Of a stretch of 64,000 nt of DNA, positions 40,586 through 50,725 are shown piece after piece. The notes beneath the pieces were generated by a model, which had not been told where the DNA came from, searched no databases, and saw only the letters and a program-made list of their open reading frames with translations. Each line of letters begins with the position of its first letter. Positions within the stretch are counted from its first letter, which is position 1. The position numbers and the translations under genes are program-made. The stretch comes from Skeletonema tropicum (lineage: Eukaryota > Bacillariophyta > Thalassiosirophyceae > Thalassiosirales > Thalassiosiraceae). The DNA lies in the NCBI GenBank assembly GCA_037178625.1, contig CM074132.1, positions 1,178,001 to 1,242,000 of the forward strand, read 5' to 3'.

Positions 40586-41683
40586 TTGATGACCGATGAC
40601 CAGATGATGTACAAAATGAACGCCCGTGCCACCGTCGCATGCCTTCTCTCTCGAAACACAGCAGCAGCATCCAAAAGAAGATACGCAGCATGTGCATTTC
40701 AGGCACAACACCAACAACCACGCTCAAATATTATACAACATTCACATGGCTGCTTATGGAGACACTACGCCACAACACCAAACTCACATGAATCCTGGAA
40801 GGGCAACACAATGTCCCAATCTGACTTTATGGAACGCGACACCGTCCTAGTATTATCCGACAATGACGAAGTCATCGGCAGTGCATCCAAAAAAGAATCT
40901 CATCAATTCAACCCAACCAATCCACGGGGGATACTGCATCGTGCCTTTAGCGTATTCCTATTCGATGCATCGACACAAGAGTTGTTATTGCAGCAGCGTG
41001 CAAGTACCAAAATTACCTTTCCGAATGTATGGACGAATACGTGTTGTTCTCATCAACTACATGGGATGGATGTGAATGAGGTGGATGAACCGGAGGATGT
41101 GATGGATGGAACTGTGATGGGGGCCAAGGCTGCAGCGGTTAGGAAGTTGGAACATGAGCTTGGTATTCCAGTGGGACAGTTGGAATTGGATAGTTTCAAG
41201 TTTTTGACGAGGTTGCATTATTGGGCTGCTGATACGGTTACTCATGGGGAGAAAAGGTAAGGAAATGCTACATACGTGTAATTCACTTGTATGTCTTGAT
41301 AGCTAACAGTGGCTTCTTTTGACGAATGCAGTCCTTGGGGTGAGAACGAAATCGACTATGTGCTCTTTGCAACTGTACCATCCAAAGATTCAATCACGAT
41401 CAAACCTCACCCTGACGAAGTCGATGATGTATGCTGGGTAACGCAGGCAGAGTTACTTGAAATGTTCGCTGACAAAGATCTTTTATTCTCGCCTTGGTTT
41501 CGTATCATTGCGAATCGATGGATGATAAGTAGTGGTACAGCTGCTGAGAATGGTGGTTGGTGGGATGATTTGGATCGAACAATGAATACAAATGATTTCT
41601 GTGATTATGAAAGCATCCATCGTTTCGATCCACCTGAAGAGCACTTGGGAGGAGGAGGTAATGCAACTCCTATGTTCGTTTGA
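40586..41683 (+). CDS. IDI: Isopentenyl-diphosphate delta-isomerase
   Basis: Two exons, 40586-41256 and 41332-41683, with a 75-nt intron (GTAAGG donor, AATGCAG acceptor) joined in frame as HGEK-SPWGENEIDY; 340 residues. The type I IDI Nudix signature is present: HRAFSVFLFD, LLLQQRA, the catalytic Cys in WTNTCCSH (Cys153), then AAVRKLEHELG and the catalytic-Glu region WGENEIDYVL, ending HPDEVDDVCWV. It interconverts IPP and DMAPP for isoprenoid and carotenoid synthesis. The N-terminal ~75 residues (MNARATVACLLSRNTAAASKR) look like a mitochondrial or plastid presequence; the start could also be 40613. The C-terminal 50 residues are not conserved. Confidence 0.9.
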
Positions 41684-42079
41684 TGAAGAAAACTGATCCT
41701 CTGGAGGTGGCTTTTGATGGGCAAGAGCAATTGTACGATATAGAGATGACGTGCTAATTCACTTGATTTTGCATGTTGTCACAGTCTGAGACGGTTTGAT
41801 GCTCTTAAAAATGCTTAAAGTGTACACAATTTCTTACAGTGTACTTAATTTCTTTTGCCAATTCAATCGTTAACATGAAAGAGTGCTTTGTCCATATTTA
41901 CTTTGATACAATGCAGCTGTGATGATTGCTTAGACGGTGGGTGACATTTCTTTGACGTTCTTTTCAAAACAGATCTCTCCCGAAACCTTTACGATGGCTT
42001 GGTAATGCGAAGATCCTCATCGTTGTGTCTTGCCTCCTTTCAATCAGGTGTTGTGGAAGTATTCTTTATCCTCATCTTT
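41684..42079. other. Convergent intergenic region, nothing recognised
   Basis: 396 bp between the IDI stop and the LSM gene stop. A weak repeat AGTGTACACAATTTCTTACAGTGTACTTAATTTCTT is split over 41819-41852 (two AGTGTAC..AATTTCTT copies). No gene seen. Confidence 0.4.
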
Positions 42080-42490
42080 TCAGCAGTCAATCTTCTCTAA
42101 TCTTGCTTCTAATTCTCTCCTCATGATCTCCACCTTGGCAACTTTGCTCCCTATTATGACTGCTTGTGTCACTGATCTCTCTGTCGTCCACTGACATACC
42201 CCATTTTCATCTCGGGTGTACTGTACATGTTGCTGTGTGTTGTTGCTGTCGTGACTATTTGATGGTTTTTGGTCGAGTGAGGTATCTTTAGTATCAGCAG
42301 TAGGCACATCTTGATATTCGAGCCATCTTTGTTCAACAACATCTTCTAGCATGATATTTCCTAATCTATCAAGATTGATAAATTTCCCTGAGGCAATTCG
42401 TCCATCAGTCATGGTGACGCGAATCCTTGCGCCAAGGAGACGATGGATGTTGTCAAGAGCTTCACTGTCGGCGGCTTGAGAAGTCGTCAT
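42080..42490 (-). CDS. LSM-domain protein, NAA38 (NatC auxiliary subunit)-like
   Basis: 136 residues. An Sm fold is visible: Sm1 LLGARIRVTMTDGRIASGKF followed by INLDRLGNIMLEDVVE. A variable Gln/Asn/Ser-rich insert follows, and Sm2 is AVIIGSKVAKVEIM near residues 112-126. The TDGR-x6-F pattern and the single short chain resemble NAA38/LSMD1 rather than canonical Lsm1-8. NAA38 is a subunit of the NatC N-terminal acetyltransferase. A divergent LSM protein in RNA metabolism is the alternative. Its start faces the serine dehydratase gene 268 bp away. Confidence 0.75.
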   Translation of the reverse strand: MTTSQAADSEALDNIHRLLGARIRVTMTDGRIASGKFINLDRLGNIMLEDVVEQRWLEYQDVPTADTKDTSLDQKPSNSHDSNNTQQHVQYTRDENGVCQWTTERSVTQAVIIGSKVAKVEIMRRELEARLEKIDC

Positions 42491-42758
42491 TGTAGAAAAG
42501 AGGATTTAAGCACGGTGGAATGGACCTCAGCAAGGCAATTGGTAGAGGCAGTAGCGGCACGGGGCCAGATCCCGTGGTCGGATGAAGCCCGTCTGGGGCG
42601 TGGACGTCCTCATAGGGTTGGCTGGAGACCAATGCGGTAAAAAAGTCCGCGAGAGGCAAAAAAGTCCGCGAAAGAGGTAAAATGAAAAGAAGAAAAGATA
42701 TCAAATATCAACAGCAACAGATGCATATTATGCTCATGCACCATATGCTCATAGCTTT
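42491..42758. promoter_or_regulatory. Divergent promoter with a short direct repeat
   Basis: A direct repeat AAAAAAGTCCGCGA lies at about 42640-42653 and 42659-42672. CCGCGAAA at the second copy resembles an E2F-type site on the minus strand; that reading is speculative. Confidence 0.35.
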
Positions 42759-44098
42759 ATGTTGACGATGTCATTACTACTCCCTACCACCATCACCATC
42801 GTCGTCCTGGTGTTGCTGGTCTCCGTTCTTCCATCTGCATATAGTCTCTCTAACGGCAAACCAAACTTTCAAGATATTGTGTCAAAGATGAGAGCTGATT
42901 TGCCTCAACCACCAGCAAACGCATCGACGCCGCCCTCCACAACAAAAACAGATGCCTCTTCACCGAGTTGCGTCGCTCATGAAGCAAGATCATTGAACCT
43001 CTTCTCTACAACTCCTCTAATTCACTCTGCACCACTATCTAGGTTATGTCATCCTCACCCAGTCTACTTGAAACTTGATCTACTTCAGCGCTCAGGCTCG
43101 TTCAAAGATAGGGGCATGGCCCATCTGTGCACAACTGTACAAAAGATGTACAATAGCGCCAGCGACAGCGACAAGACCGATAGAATGAAAGTAATCTCAT
43201 CCAGCGGAGGGAATGCTGGACTCGCTGTCACAACTGTCGCGCGCAATATTCCACAAATGGATGTGTCGGTGATCGTTCCAGAGACAACCAAGCCACTGGT
43301 GGTGGAAAAGTTGCGTTCCCTGGGTGCTGAGGTGACAATTCATGGTAAAAATTGGAATGCGGCAGATGCGTTGGCGAGGCAATGGGTAGATGATGCAAAG
43401 AAGAGTGGAGGGGGAGCTGTTTATGTATCTCCATATGACAATCCGTAGGTGTTATTTCTCGACATATTTGGTGCTTGCTTGCGTTTCTTTCAGTCTTTGT
43501 CTTTGGCTGACACATCTTTGGTATCCTCTTTCATGTTTGCAGTTTGCTTTGGACAGGACATTCGACAGTTGTTGACGAAATAATCACTCAGTTATTGGAA
43601 ACGCAACAAACAAATAATGATTTGAAGATTGGTGCAGTTCTTGCTAGTGTAGGTGGCGGTGGTTTGTTGTGTGGCATCTTGGAAGGAGTTGAGAGGAACT
43701 ACCATAGCTCAAATGAAGTTAGATCAAAGCTGGTCCGAGGGACAAAAGTTGTAGCTTGTGAAACAGAAGGTGCTGCTTCGTTTGCTGCGTCTTTCAATTC
43801 AGATGACGGATCGATCGTTTGTTTGGATGGAATCAATTCCATTGCCACGTCGTTGGGAGCAACTTCGGTTACACCAGCTGTCATTCAGCGCTCGAAACGC
43901 CATCGTGATCGAGGAGAGGTCAGCAACAGTGGTGATGATGTCGTTTCCTACGTTTGCACAGATAGTGAGGCCGTATTGGGTTGTGTTCAATTTTCATCAG
44001 ATCATCGCATGCTTGTGGAGCCTGCTTGTGGAGCATCACTTGCACCTTTATACTCAGATAGGCTTCGTACCCAGTTGTTAGAGCAGCTGAAAGACTGA
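42759..44098 (+). CDS. PLP-dependent L-serine/threonine dehydratase
   Basis: Two exons, 42759-43444 and 43543-44098, with a 98-nt intron (GTAGGT donor, TTTGCAG acceptor), joined PYDNP-LLWTGHST; 413 residues. Fold-type II PLP enzyme: the PLP Lys is in SGSFKDRG (Lys116), the substrate-binding loop is SSGGNAGLA, and the phosphate-binding Gly loop is SVGGGGLL. The TPLIHSAPLS and YLKLDLLQ segments match animal/fungal serine dehydratase (SDS/CHA1), which deaminates Ser/Thr to pyruvate/2-oxobutyrate. The N-terminus MLTMSLLLPTTITIVVLVLLVS is signal-peptide-like, so a plastid or secretory location is possible; the start could be the second Met. Confidence 0.85.
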
Positions 44099-44747
44099 CG
44101 AGGACAGTGTCATTGTTGTAGAAGTTTGTGGAGGATCTGGTGTGAATATGGATCTATTGAGAGGCTGGAAGGAATCGTTCTTGGAAGATTGAGAGTTGTA
44201 CTTTCATTTTTTTGCGAGAACAATAATTTGATGTATTGACGAGTCGATCTGTACAATGAAAAATTTTTATTTTTGCCATAGCGGCATTCTGGAGATTTGA
44301 GCCCTGCTTCCTACTGCTTCTTCTCCGATGCCGATGACAATGCATGATGTATCTTGATTTCCTTCGCAGTCGTCTGTCGGACCACCGCAAAAGATCTTCC
44401 TTCGGGGTGTACCTTTCAAAATTACACTTTTACCCTCTTTTTTGTAATACACTTGGTTGTGCAAAAAGATTAGTACTTTCACTTCTAGTTTTATTTTGTA
44501 CCTCAAAACTAACAAGTCCACCTCGAACTTGGGGGTGAAACTTTAGATATTGATGATCCGCGCGTCACGTTCGAGGAAGACAGCTTCCGTACATTTTCTG
44601 TGTCTAGCTACTTCACGCACTTACAATTGCAATCTAGGCCGCATCAACACCGTGTCTTTGTTCACCATTCATTGCAATCAAATCATTAGTAGTACAACCG
44701 CGGAACAGTTATTTAATAATAATACGAAAAGACGAAGTAGAATTACC
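44099..44747. other. Intergenic region upstream of the sulfite reductase gene
   Basis: About 650 bp with the probable promoter of the downstream gene. The sulfite reductase frame is open upstream to 44550, but that extension lacks conservation features. Several short frames are not supported. Confidence 0.4.
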
Positions 44748-46640
44748 ATGAAGTTTTCCTCAAATGGCCTCGCGCTTTTAGCCCTTATCGGGTCCACTGC
44801 TGATGCCTTCACACCTTCCTCCTCCGTCGTTGGTCCTCGCCAGGCCAGCAGCAAACTTTTCGTTCAAATGGAAGCTGCCCCAGCCAAGGCACTTCCCAAG
44901 ATTGAAAAGCTCAAGATCGCATCCAACTACCTCCGCGATCCTCTGAACGATCAGCTCGCCACCGAAGAAATTGGCATATCTAAGGATGCCTACCAAATCC
45001 TCAAATACCACGGCTCCTACCAACAAAACAATCGCGAGAAGAAGGGACCTAAGGACTACCAGTTCATGCTCCGTCTCAAGCAGCCTGCTGGAGAGCTCCC
45101 TCCCGATCTCTACCGTTTGCTCGATGACCTCAGTCGCAATCACGGTCAGGGTGACCTACGCGCCACGACACGTCAGTGCTTCCAGATGCACGGCATCCTC
45201 AAGGGAAGTCTCAAGACTGTCATTTCCTCCATCATGAACATTGGATCCTCCACCGTTGGAGCGTGTGGTGATGTGAGCCGTAATGTCATGACGACTCCTG
45301 CGCCTTTCACCAGTTCTGACTATGAATATGCCAGAGAGTATTCCAAGTGCTTCGGACAATTGTTCCGTCCCATGAGTGCTGCATTCTCTGAAATTTGGCT
45401 TGATGGAGAGAAAGCCGCCACTGTCGAAACCTGGGCGAAGGAGGTGGAACATCACAACATCGATGAGAAAATGTTGCACGATAATGGACGTGGTATCATT
45501 TTGAAGGATGCCACTGAACCTATTTACGGAGATCAGTACCTTCCCCGTAAGTTCAAGATTGGTGTGACTGTCCCCGGAGACAACTCATTAGATATTTACA
45601 CCAATGATATTGGTGTTGTTGTTATCACCAATGATGCTGGAGAATTGGAAGGGTTCAATGTTATGGTTGGTGGAGGAATGGGAAGGCTCCATAACAAGGA
45701 GAGTACCTTTGCACGTGCTGCCGACCACATGGGATTTGTACCTAAGGAACACATTTGGGAGGTCATGAAGGCTATTTTGGCCGCTCAGCGTGATCATGGT
45801 AACCGTGATGTGAGGGCAAACGCCCGTATGAAGTACCTTGTGCACACTCTTGGAATTGAGAAGTTTACCAAGTTGGTAGAGAGTTACTGTGGTGTGGAAA
45901 TTCAACCCTGGCGTGCCATGGCGGACTGGAAATACAACGACTGGATGGGATGGTGGGAGCAAGGAGATGGAAAGTTGTTCTATGGCCAGCATATCGATAA
46001 TGGACGTGTGAAGGATGAAGGAGACTTCCGTCTTAAGTCGGCGTTGAGGGTTCTTGTGGATAAGTACAACCTGCACTCTATTTTGAGTCCTACACAGAGC
46101 ATCATTTTCAGAGATATTGATCCAAAGGATAAGGAAGGAATTGAGCAAGTGCTGCGAGAGCATGGTATCAAGCCTATTGAGGAAGTAGACCCCAATGCAC
46201 GATTGTCAATGGCATGCCCAGCCCTTCCTCTCTGTGGACTCGCACAGACTGAGGCCGAGCGTATCATGCCATCCTACATTGAGCGTATGAGAGCATTGTT
46301 GACAAAGATGAACCTTGACGATGAAGAAATCCTCATGCGTATGACAGGATGTCCTAATGGATGCGCAAGACCCTACATGGCTGAATTGGCTTTCGTTGGA
46401 GATGGACCCAAGTCATATCAAATTTGGTTGGGTGGAAGCCCAGTGCTTACCCGCACAGCATTCCCATTCATGTCTAAGATGAATGCTGAAGCGCTGGAGG
46501 AGACCATGGAGCCAATTTTGGCAATGTTTATTCAACAGAGGCAGGAGTTTGAGGCGTTTGGTGATTTCTGCCATCGTTTAGGAGCTGATGCAATTCAAGC
46601 ATACGCCGAAAGTTACACTCCTGGCAGTGTGAAAGCTTAA
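44748..46640 (+). CDS. SIR: Ferredoxin-dependent sulfite reductase, plastid
   Basis: 630 residues from the ATG at 44748. That start is chosen because it gives a signal peptide ending in a diatom plastid motif (STADAFTP); the frame stays open upstream to 44550. Plant-SiR features are clear: KYHGSYQQNNRE, TTRQCFQMHGILK, GACGDVSRNV and GGGMGRLH. The siroheme/4Fe-4S cysteines lie in CPALPLCGLAQTEAER (Cys490, Cys496) and MTGCPNGCARPYMAELAFVG (Cys535, Cys539). The enzyme reduces sulfite to sulfide with electrons from ferredoxin in sulfur assimilation. Nitrite reductase is the close alternative, but HGSYQQNNRE and QIWLGG favour sulfite reductase. Confidence 0.9.
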   Translation: MKFSSNGLALLALIGSTADAFTPSSSVVGPRQASSKLFVQMEAAPAKALPKIEKLKIASNYLRDPLNDQLATEEIGISKDAYQILKYHGSYQQNNREKKGPKDYQFMLRLKQPAGELPPDLYRLLDDLSRNHGQGDLRATTRQCFQMHGILKGSLKTVISSIMNIGSSTVGACGDVSRNVMTTPAPFTSSDYEYAREYSKCFGQLFRPMSAAFSEIWLDGEKAATVETWAKEVEHHNIDEKMLHDNGRGIILKDATEPIYGDQYLPRKFKIGVTVPGDNSLDIYTNDIGVVVITNDAGELEGFNVMVGGGMGRLHNKESTFARAADHMGFVPKEHIWEVMKAILAAQRDHGNRDVRANARMKYLVHTLGIEKFTKLVESYCGVEIQPWRAMADWKYNDWMGWWEQGDGKLFYGQHIDNGRVKDEGDFRLKSALRVLVDKYNLHSILSPTQSIIFRDIDPKDKEGIEQVLREHGIKPIEEVDPNARLSMACPALPLCGLAQTEAERIMPSYIERMRALLTKMNLDDEEILMRMTGCPNGCARPYMAELAFVGDGPKSYQIWLGGSPVLTRTAFPFMSKMNAEALEETMEPILAMFIQQRQEFEAFGDFCHRLGADAIQAYAESYTPGSVKA

Positions 46641-46951
46641 AATCTGCATCATTTTGTCTTAAAAAGCTGTAGACAGGGCACAGGGGCGTTGTCTATGCAT
46701 TAGAGTGATTTAGTATTTAATTCAAGTATGTAAAAGATGATGTTGATACTCGCCGAGCGAAGTCACTGCATGTGCCATTACACGGGTGTAATTGTTCATA
46801 AAATTCAAGTTGTCATGTATCATCTCATACTGAAGGACGAAGCCAACCAAAAATGTAAGTGTACCTCCAAAGTCACACGGTACAATTTTGTAGATTAACG
46901 CAAAAATTCACAGACGCCTTGTATCGGCGAACGTTGAATAAAGAGGTACTG
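46641..46951. other. Convergent intergenic region, nothing recognised
   Basis: 311 bp between two converging genes, AT-rich. Confidence 0.4.
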
Positions 46952-48229
46952 TCATTTGTTTCTCTTAATGCAGTCTATCTTGTGTCCAGCCTTCCAGTGT
47001 TGGACTTGACATTCCTTTCCACAGTACCAAGCTCCTAAACACCGGACACATCGCTGGAATGAAGAACATCCTGCCTCCTTCCTGCAATTTGCGCAGTGAC
47101 TCTTTGCCTTGTCCTCTACGTTTGAAATGATTTTCATTATGTCATCTTTCATTACCACCGGCACAGTTCCCTCCTCAGTTCCCTTCAGCGCTCTACGTCC
47201 CCAGAACAAAAGCATTGGGATAGGACTATGCCCAGGAATTTCAATGATCCCTTGATAACGCTCCTTTCCTAAGAGGTATGATGCCAATGACAAGTTGTAG
47301 GCGGAAAAAGCACTATCTTTACAGGTCTTTCCAGCGTAATGTTTCGCAAGGATCAAAGATTGCTTCGGACCACATTTAAAGGATTGCTTCAGACCACATT
47401 TAGAATGCATCAACAAAGCTCCCAGTGTACCACACGATTTAGAATTGTCCTGACTTGCTGCAAGTGTGAGGTAATGAAGGTACTTCTCGTTCTCACTGTT
47501 CGTACTGTACAATATAGCCAGATCGAGTTGTGCATCTGGGAGTCCAAGATCTGCAGCTTTTTTCAAATAATGCGTGTTGTTCATGTCATCATCAACATAC
47601 TCCTTCGACTTCAAAAACAACGCATCCGAATCACCTTGATCTGAGGCTTGTTCGATCAATTTCCAATACTCCTCTTTTTCTAAAGAAAGGCCGGCCTCTT
47701 CCGCACGATACAAGCACCACGACCCAATGAGAAACTGCGCCCATGCCTTGCCTTTGTTCGCATGCTCTAACACCATGGCTGCGGCTTCCTTACTGTCGGT
47801 GTAAAAACTCTCCCTACAAAGTGGACATTTGTCAGATAACATCTCATCAAATCCTTTTTTCTCACGGTTGGCATTGCGCTCATAGACGCAAGGCATACAT
47901 ATCCAACCGCCGCAGCAATAGAATCGACCTGTTGTATAGTCATTCACGTGTTTGATTGTTTCAAGACATATGGGGCAATCACCAGAGTTCTTAGGAGGAT
48001 GCAGCTCGTCTTGAAGCTTCACAGCAGCCTCCACCCGCTTAGATTCGATTAGTAACTCGAGTTGTTCTTCATTGTCCGACAGCTCTTTGATTTGTTGTGC
48101 CCTTGCCTTGGTCTCTCGCGACGAAAGACCGGTCTCATCAACTATACTTTTTAGCGAGGGAAGTTCAGCAATTGCAGCCCTCTGGGAAGCGATCTTCTCC
48201 CGCAGCTGCTGCTCCGTCTCGTCGGCCAT
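46952..48229 (-). CDS. RING - Sel1-like - MYND zinc-finger protein
   Basis: 425 residues from ATG 48229; the frame extends to 48289, but MADETEQQL is the more likely start. The N-terminus is a coiled-coil-like helical region. A RING-like module CPICLE...CCGG-IC...CPLC follows (about residues 77-135). Next is an alpha-solenoid with Sel1/TPR-like repeats (AADLGLPDAQLDLAILY and similar). The C-terminal MYND finger is CANC...CVRCLGAWYCGKECQVQHWKAGH. This domain set is a recurrent diatom/brown-alga arrangement. Likely an E3 ubiquitin ligase or adaptor; substrate unknown. Confidence 0.8.
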   Translation of the reverse strand: MADETEQQLREKIASQRAAIAELPSLKSIVDETGLSSRETKARAQQIKELSDNEEQLELLIESKRVEAAVKLQDELHPPKNSGDCPICLETIKHVNDYTTGRFYCCGGWICMPCVYERNANREKKGFDEMLSDKCPLCRESFYTDSKEAAAMVLEHANKGKAWAQFLIGSWCLYRAEEAGLSLEKEEYWKLIEQASDQGDSDALFLKSKEYVDDDMNNTHYLKKAADLGLPDAQLDLAILYSTNSENEKYLHYLTLAASQDNSKSCGTLGALLMHSKCGLKQSFKCGPKQSLILAKHYAGKTCKDSAFSAYNLSLASYLLGKERYQGIIEIPGHSPIPMLLFWGRRALKGTEEGTVPVVMKDDIMKIISNVEDKAKSHCANCRKEAGCSSFQRCVRCLGAWYCGKECQVQHWKAGHKIDCIKRNK

Positions 48230-48432
48230 GGTGGGATTGACCAACACCAATAGTGACAGATGTGATGCACCGACAAAGAGCGCCGACACAACCTTCGCTC
48301 AGTTATTTCTTTGATGCACTTCTGTCCTACTTAGCCACTTCGTTGGATGAAACATTGATGACGAGGAAACAATGTATTGTGAAGACAACGGCAACGGCTG
48401 TGATTGAGCAAGCATGTCCAAACCGCATGCAT

Positions 48433-48808
48433 GCACGGGAACCTGGGGTTGACACGTCTTGCTGAGAGATTTGTCAAGAGCTTGCCAGGAGTTTCAAGTC
48501 GTGTTTTACAAAATCTAGCGTTGAGGTGCGTTGAGGATGGCCTGTTCCGTCAAAAACTTGCCGCCGACGCCACGGATCGGCCATCTGACATCTGACACGG
48601 TGCGCCGCCAAGCAGCATGTCACACGTGGCGGTGGCAGCAAGTTTGCACGTTGGCGCAAGTTTTTGACGGAACAGGCCATCAGAAATCAACCTCAACGCA
48701 CCTCAACGCTAGATTTTTTAGAACCACGACTTGAAACTCCTGGCAAGCTCTCGACAAATCGGCTGCTAACAAAGCAGCCACTGTCAACCCCAGGTTCCCG
48801 TGCCGCAT
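48433..48808. mobile_element. Foldback/MITE-like inverted-repeat element
   Basis: About 376 bp with long, imperfect inverted arms. GGGAACCTGGGGTTGACA on the left (about 48438-48455) is matched by TGTCAACCCCAGGTTCCC on the right (about 48782-48799). CCAGGAGTTTCAAGTCGTG and CTAGCGTTGAGGTGCGTTGA, and CCTGTTCCGTCAAAAACTTG, all recur in reverse complement, around a GC-rich centre. No coding capacity. Flanking GCATG occurs on both sides, but a clean target duplication cannot be fixed. Confidence 0.7.
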
Positions 48809-50367
48809 GTCAGAGATAATACATATTGAGAATTGAGACTTCCGGATCACCATGTTATGTTTGGCCTTCCCGCGTAATTTTGAGATGGAACGAGAAACGC
48901 AAAAAATCCATCATCCGCCGGCCACCACCTTTTACACCGTCACCATGATGTCCTCCACTCCTGTGGCCACAGTTAAGCGTGCATATTGAATACGCCTAGA
49001 ATACTCGGCTTGATCAGTCTCATAAATCATCTTATACGCGCCCATAAGCCAGGAATACTCAGTCGATCCACCGTAAATGAATAAAATAACGTCGCCATCG
49101 ACGGCATAAAATTTACCACCTTCACCTCCATTCACCCCTCCTATGGACGTTTCGGCAATGATATGTTACAAAAGAGAGTATATCCTTTCACCACATCGAT
49201 GTTATATATACATTGGGCGTCTATTTATCCTTGGGTAGTCCAAACCCATTATCTAATCGATAATCAACCACATTTCACAAGTTAGACAGAATCTATTATT
49301 TGCTCCTTAAACGCAATGCTGAAATCAACGTCGTGAAGGACCGATAACATCAAATGAGTGGTAATTTATATACCAATTGATCGTATGCGTATATTCGAAT
49401 ACTTCGACAAGTGGATGATGCTTTATAGTGATTATAACACATGGGAGACAGTGTTATGTATGTTGGTTTTGATGTATGCTAAATAATATGCAATGAGTTT
49501 TACTGAACAAACAAGTATTTCCTCAGAGCTCATTGTTATTATCGCTCCCAAGGATGTATACTATCATAATAATTATAAGCTGTTGTTTGTTTGATCGATA
49601 TGCCTCCCGTCTCCATGAACTTTCGGTTAATTGTTGCGTTTGACAGAGACGAAAAACATGTACATTTTTGTATCATCAAAGTGATGTCATATGAGCTTCC
49701 ATTCCACTCCAAGAGTCAATTAACTGTCTATCACCATATTAGAGTCGGTGGAGAGTGTTGGTTGCCTTCATTGATGTTTTTGTCACTCCTTATTGCAGTA
49801 GGTTCAAAGATAAAAATGAACCATTGATGGACACCGAGTTACGACTTGAGGATGTCATTACCGTCCGAACATCGGTACACCAAGACACCCACGCCTCCCT
49901 ATGGATATATACACTCGATTGGTGGGCTGTAAGGCTCATGCTTTATGTCTCCATGGGTTATGCACCGGCTTGACTCTCCCTCCGACATGAACGGCAATGT
50001 TTCATTAGGAAACTTCGCGCACGAAACTTTTTATTGGAGGAATGCATCGTAGCCAATGCTCCGCGTTTTCTGCGCAGGGGTCGGGTGGTATATGATGAAG
50101 CTACTGTAAAAAAACGCGGAGGGTTTGCCGTGTACTGGTGTAATGGTAGGAGATGTTCTCCGCTGTATAGTGTCTATGGTTGAGGATTTTTTTGAAGTTT
50201 GTGCCATTGCGTGTGATTTTTGCGTGGGGTGACGGAACTTTTCGAAGTCAGGTAGGTGTCTCAATATTTTTCTAATTTAGTCGAGATTAAGTAGCGTAAC
50301 ATGGTGATTCCGTGTAGCGTGCGTGATTCTAAAGGAACAGAAGCGTATTAGTGTAGTGTAAATTCAG

Positions 50368-50414
50368 ATAATGTCGCCTCTTGAGGGCCCACCAGACGTA
50401 CTTTAAAATTTCTG
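50368..50414. repeat. Dispersed short repeat, also near 20680-20725
   Basis: GAGGGCC, then a CCAACCA-like link, GACGTACTTTAA and ATTTC follow the same order in both places (20686-20724 and 50375-50412). It is a small repeated sequence, perhaps a relic of a mobile element. Confidence 0.5.
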
Positions 50415-50441
50415 TACATTCAACGTTTTATCTTATTCAAT

Positions 50442-50486
50442 TCGTGACTCGAGATAAACATCTTGTAATTAAAGATCGAGTCACGA
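50442..50486. repeat. Perfect 11-bp inverted repeat (hairpin)
   Basis: TCGTGACTCGA and TCGAGTCACGA separated by 23 nt; a possible hairpin or dyad-symmetric binding site about 240 bp upstream of the oxygenase start. Confidence 0.6.
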
Positions 50487-50725
50487 GTAAGAAATTTCAT
50501 TTCCATCATCATTTACGCATGCCTACCAGCTCCTTCTCCTTACCCTCCTCCACTAACTGACGATGACGCCCGTCATAACATCGACATACCATAGCGTTGA
50601 GCAAGGACGAAGACGGCCTCCGAAGACCAGCGGCGACATCGAAGTATTCTGTTGATAGTTGCTACCGAAATTATTTGGCCCCATTTATTTGAAGGCGTCT
50701 CTGCACAGATAATAAGCTTTTCCTG

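Larger units (their letters stand above)
48809..50725. other. Gene-poor region
   Basis: About 1.9 kb. Short frames (e.g. 48932-49135 minus, 49591-49827 plus) have no recognisable content. The region is AT-rich in 49200-49600 and may hold decayed mobile sequences. The end acts as promoter for the oxygenase gene. Confidence 0.4.

Noticed and set aside
44748..46640. Ferredoxin-nitrite reductase
   Set aside because: Same superfamily, but HGSYQQNNRE, TTRQCFQMHGILK and QIWLGG context match sulfite reductase better.
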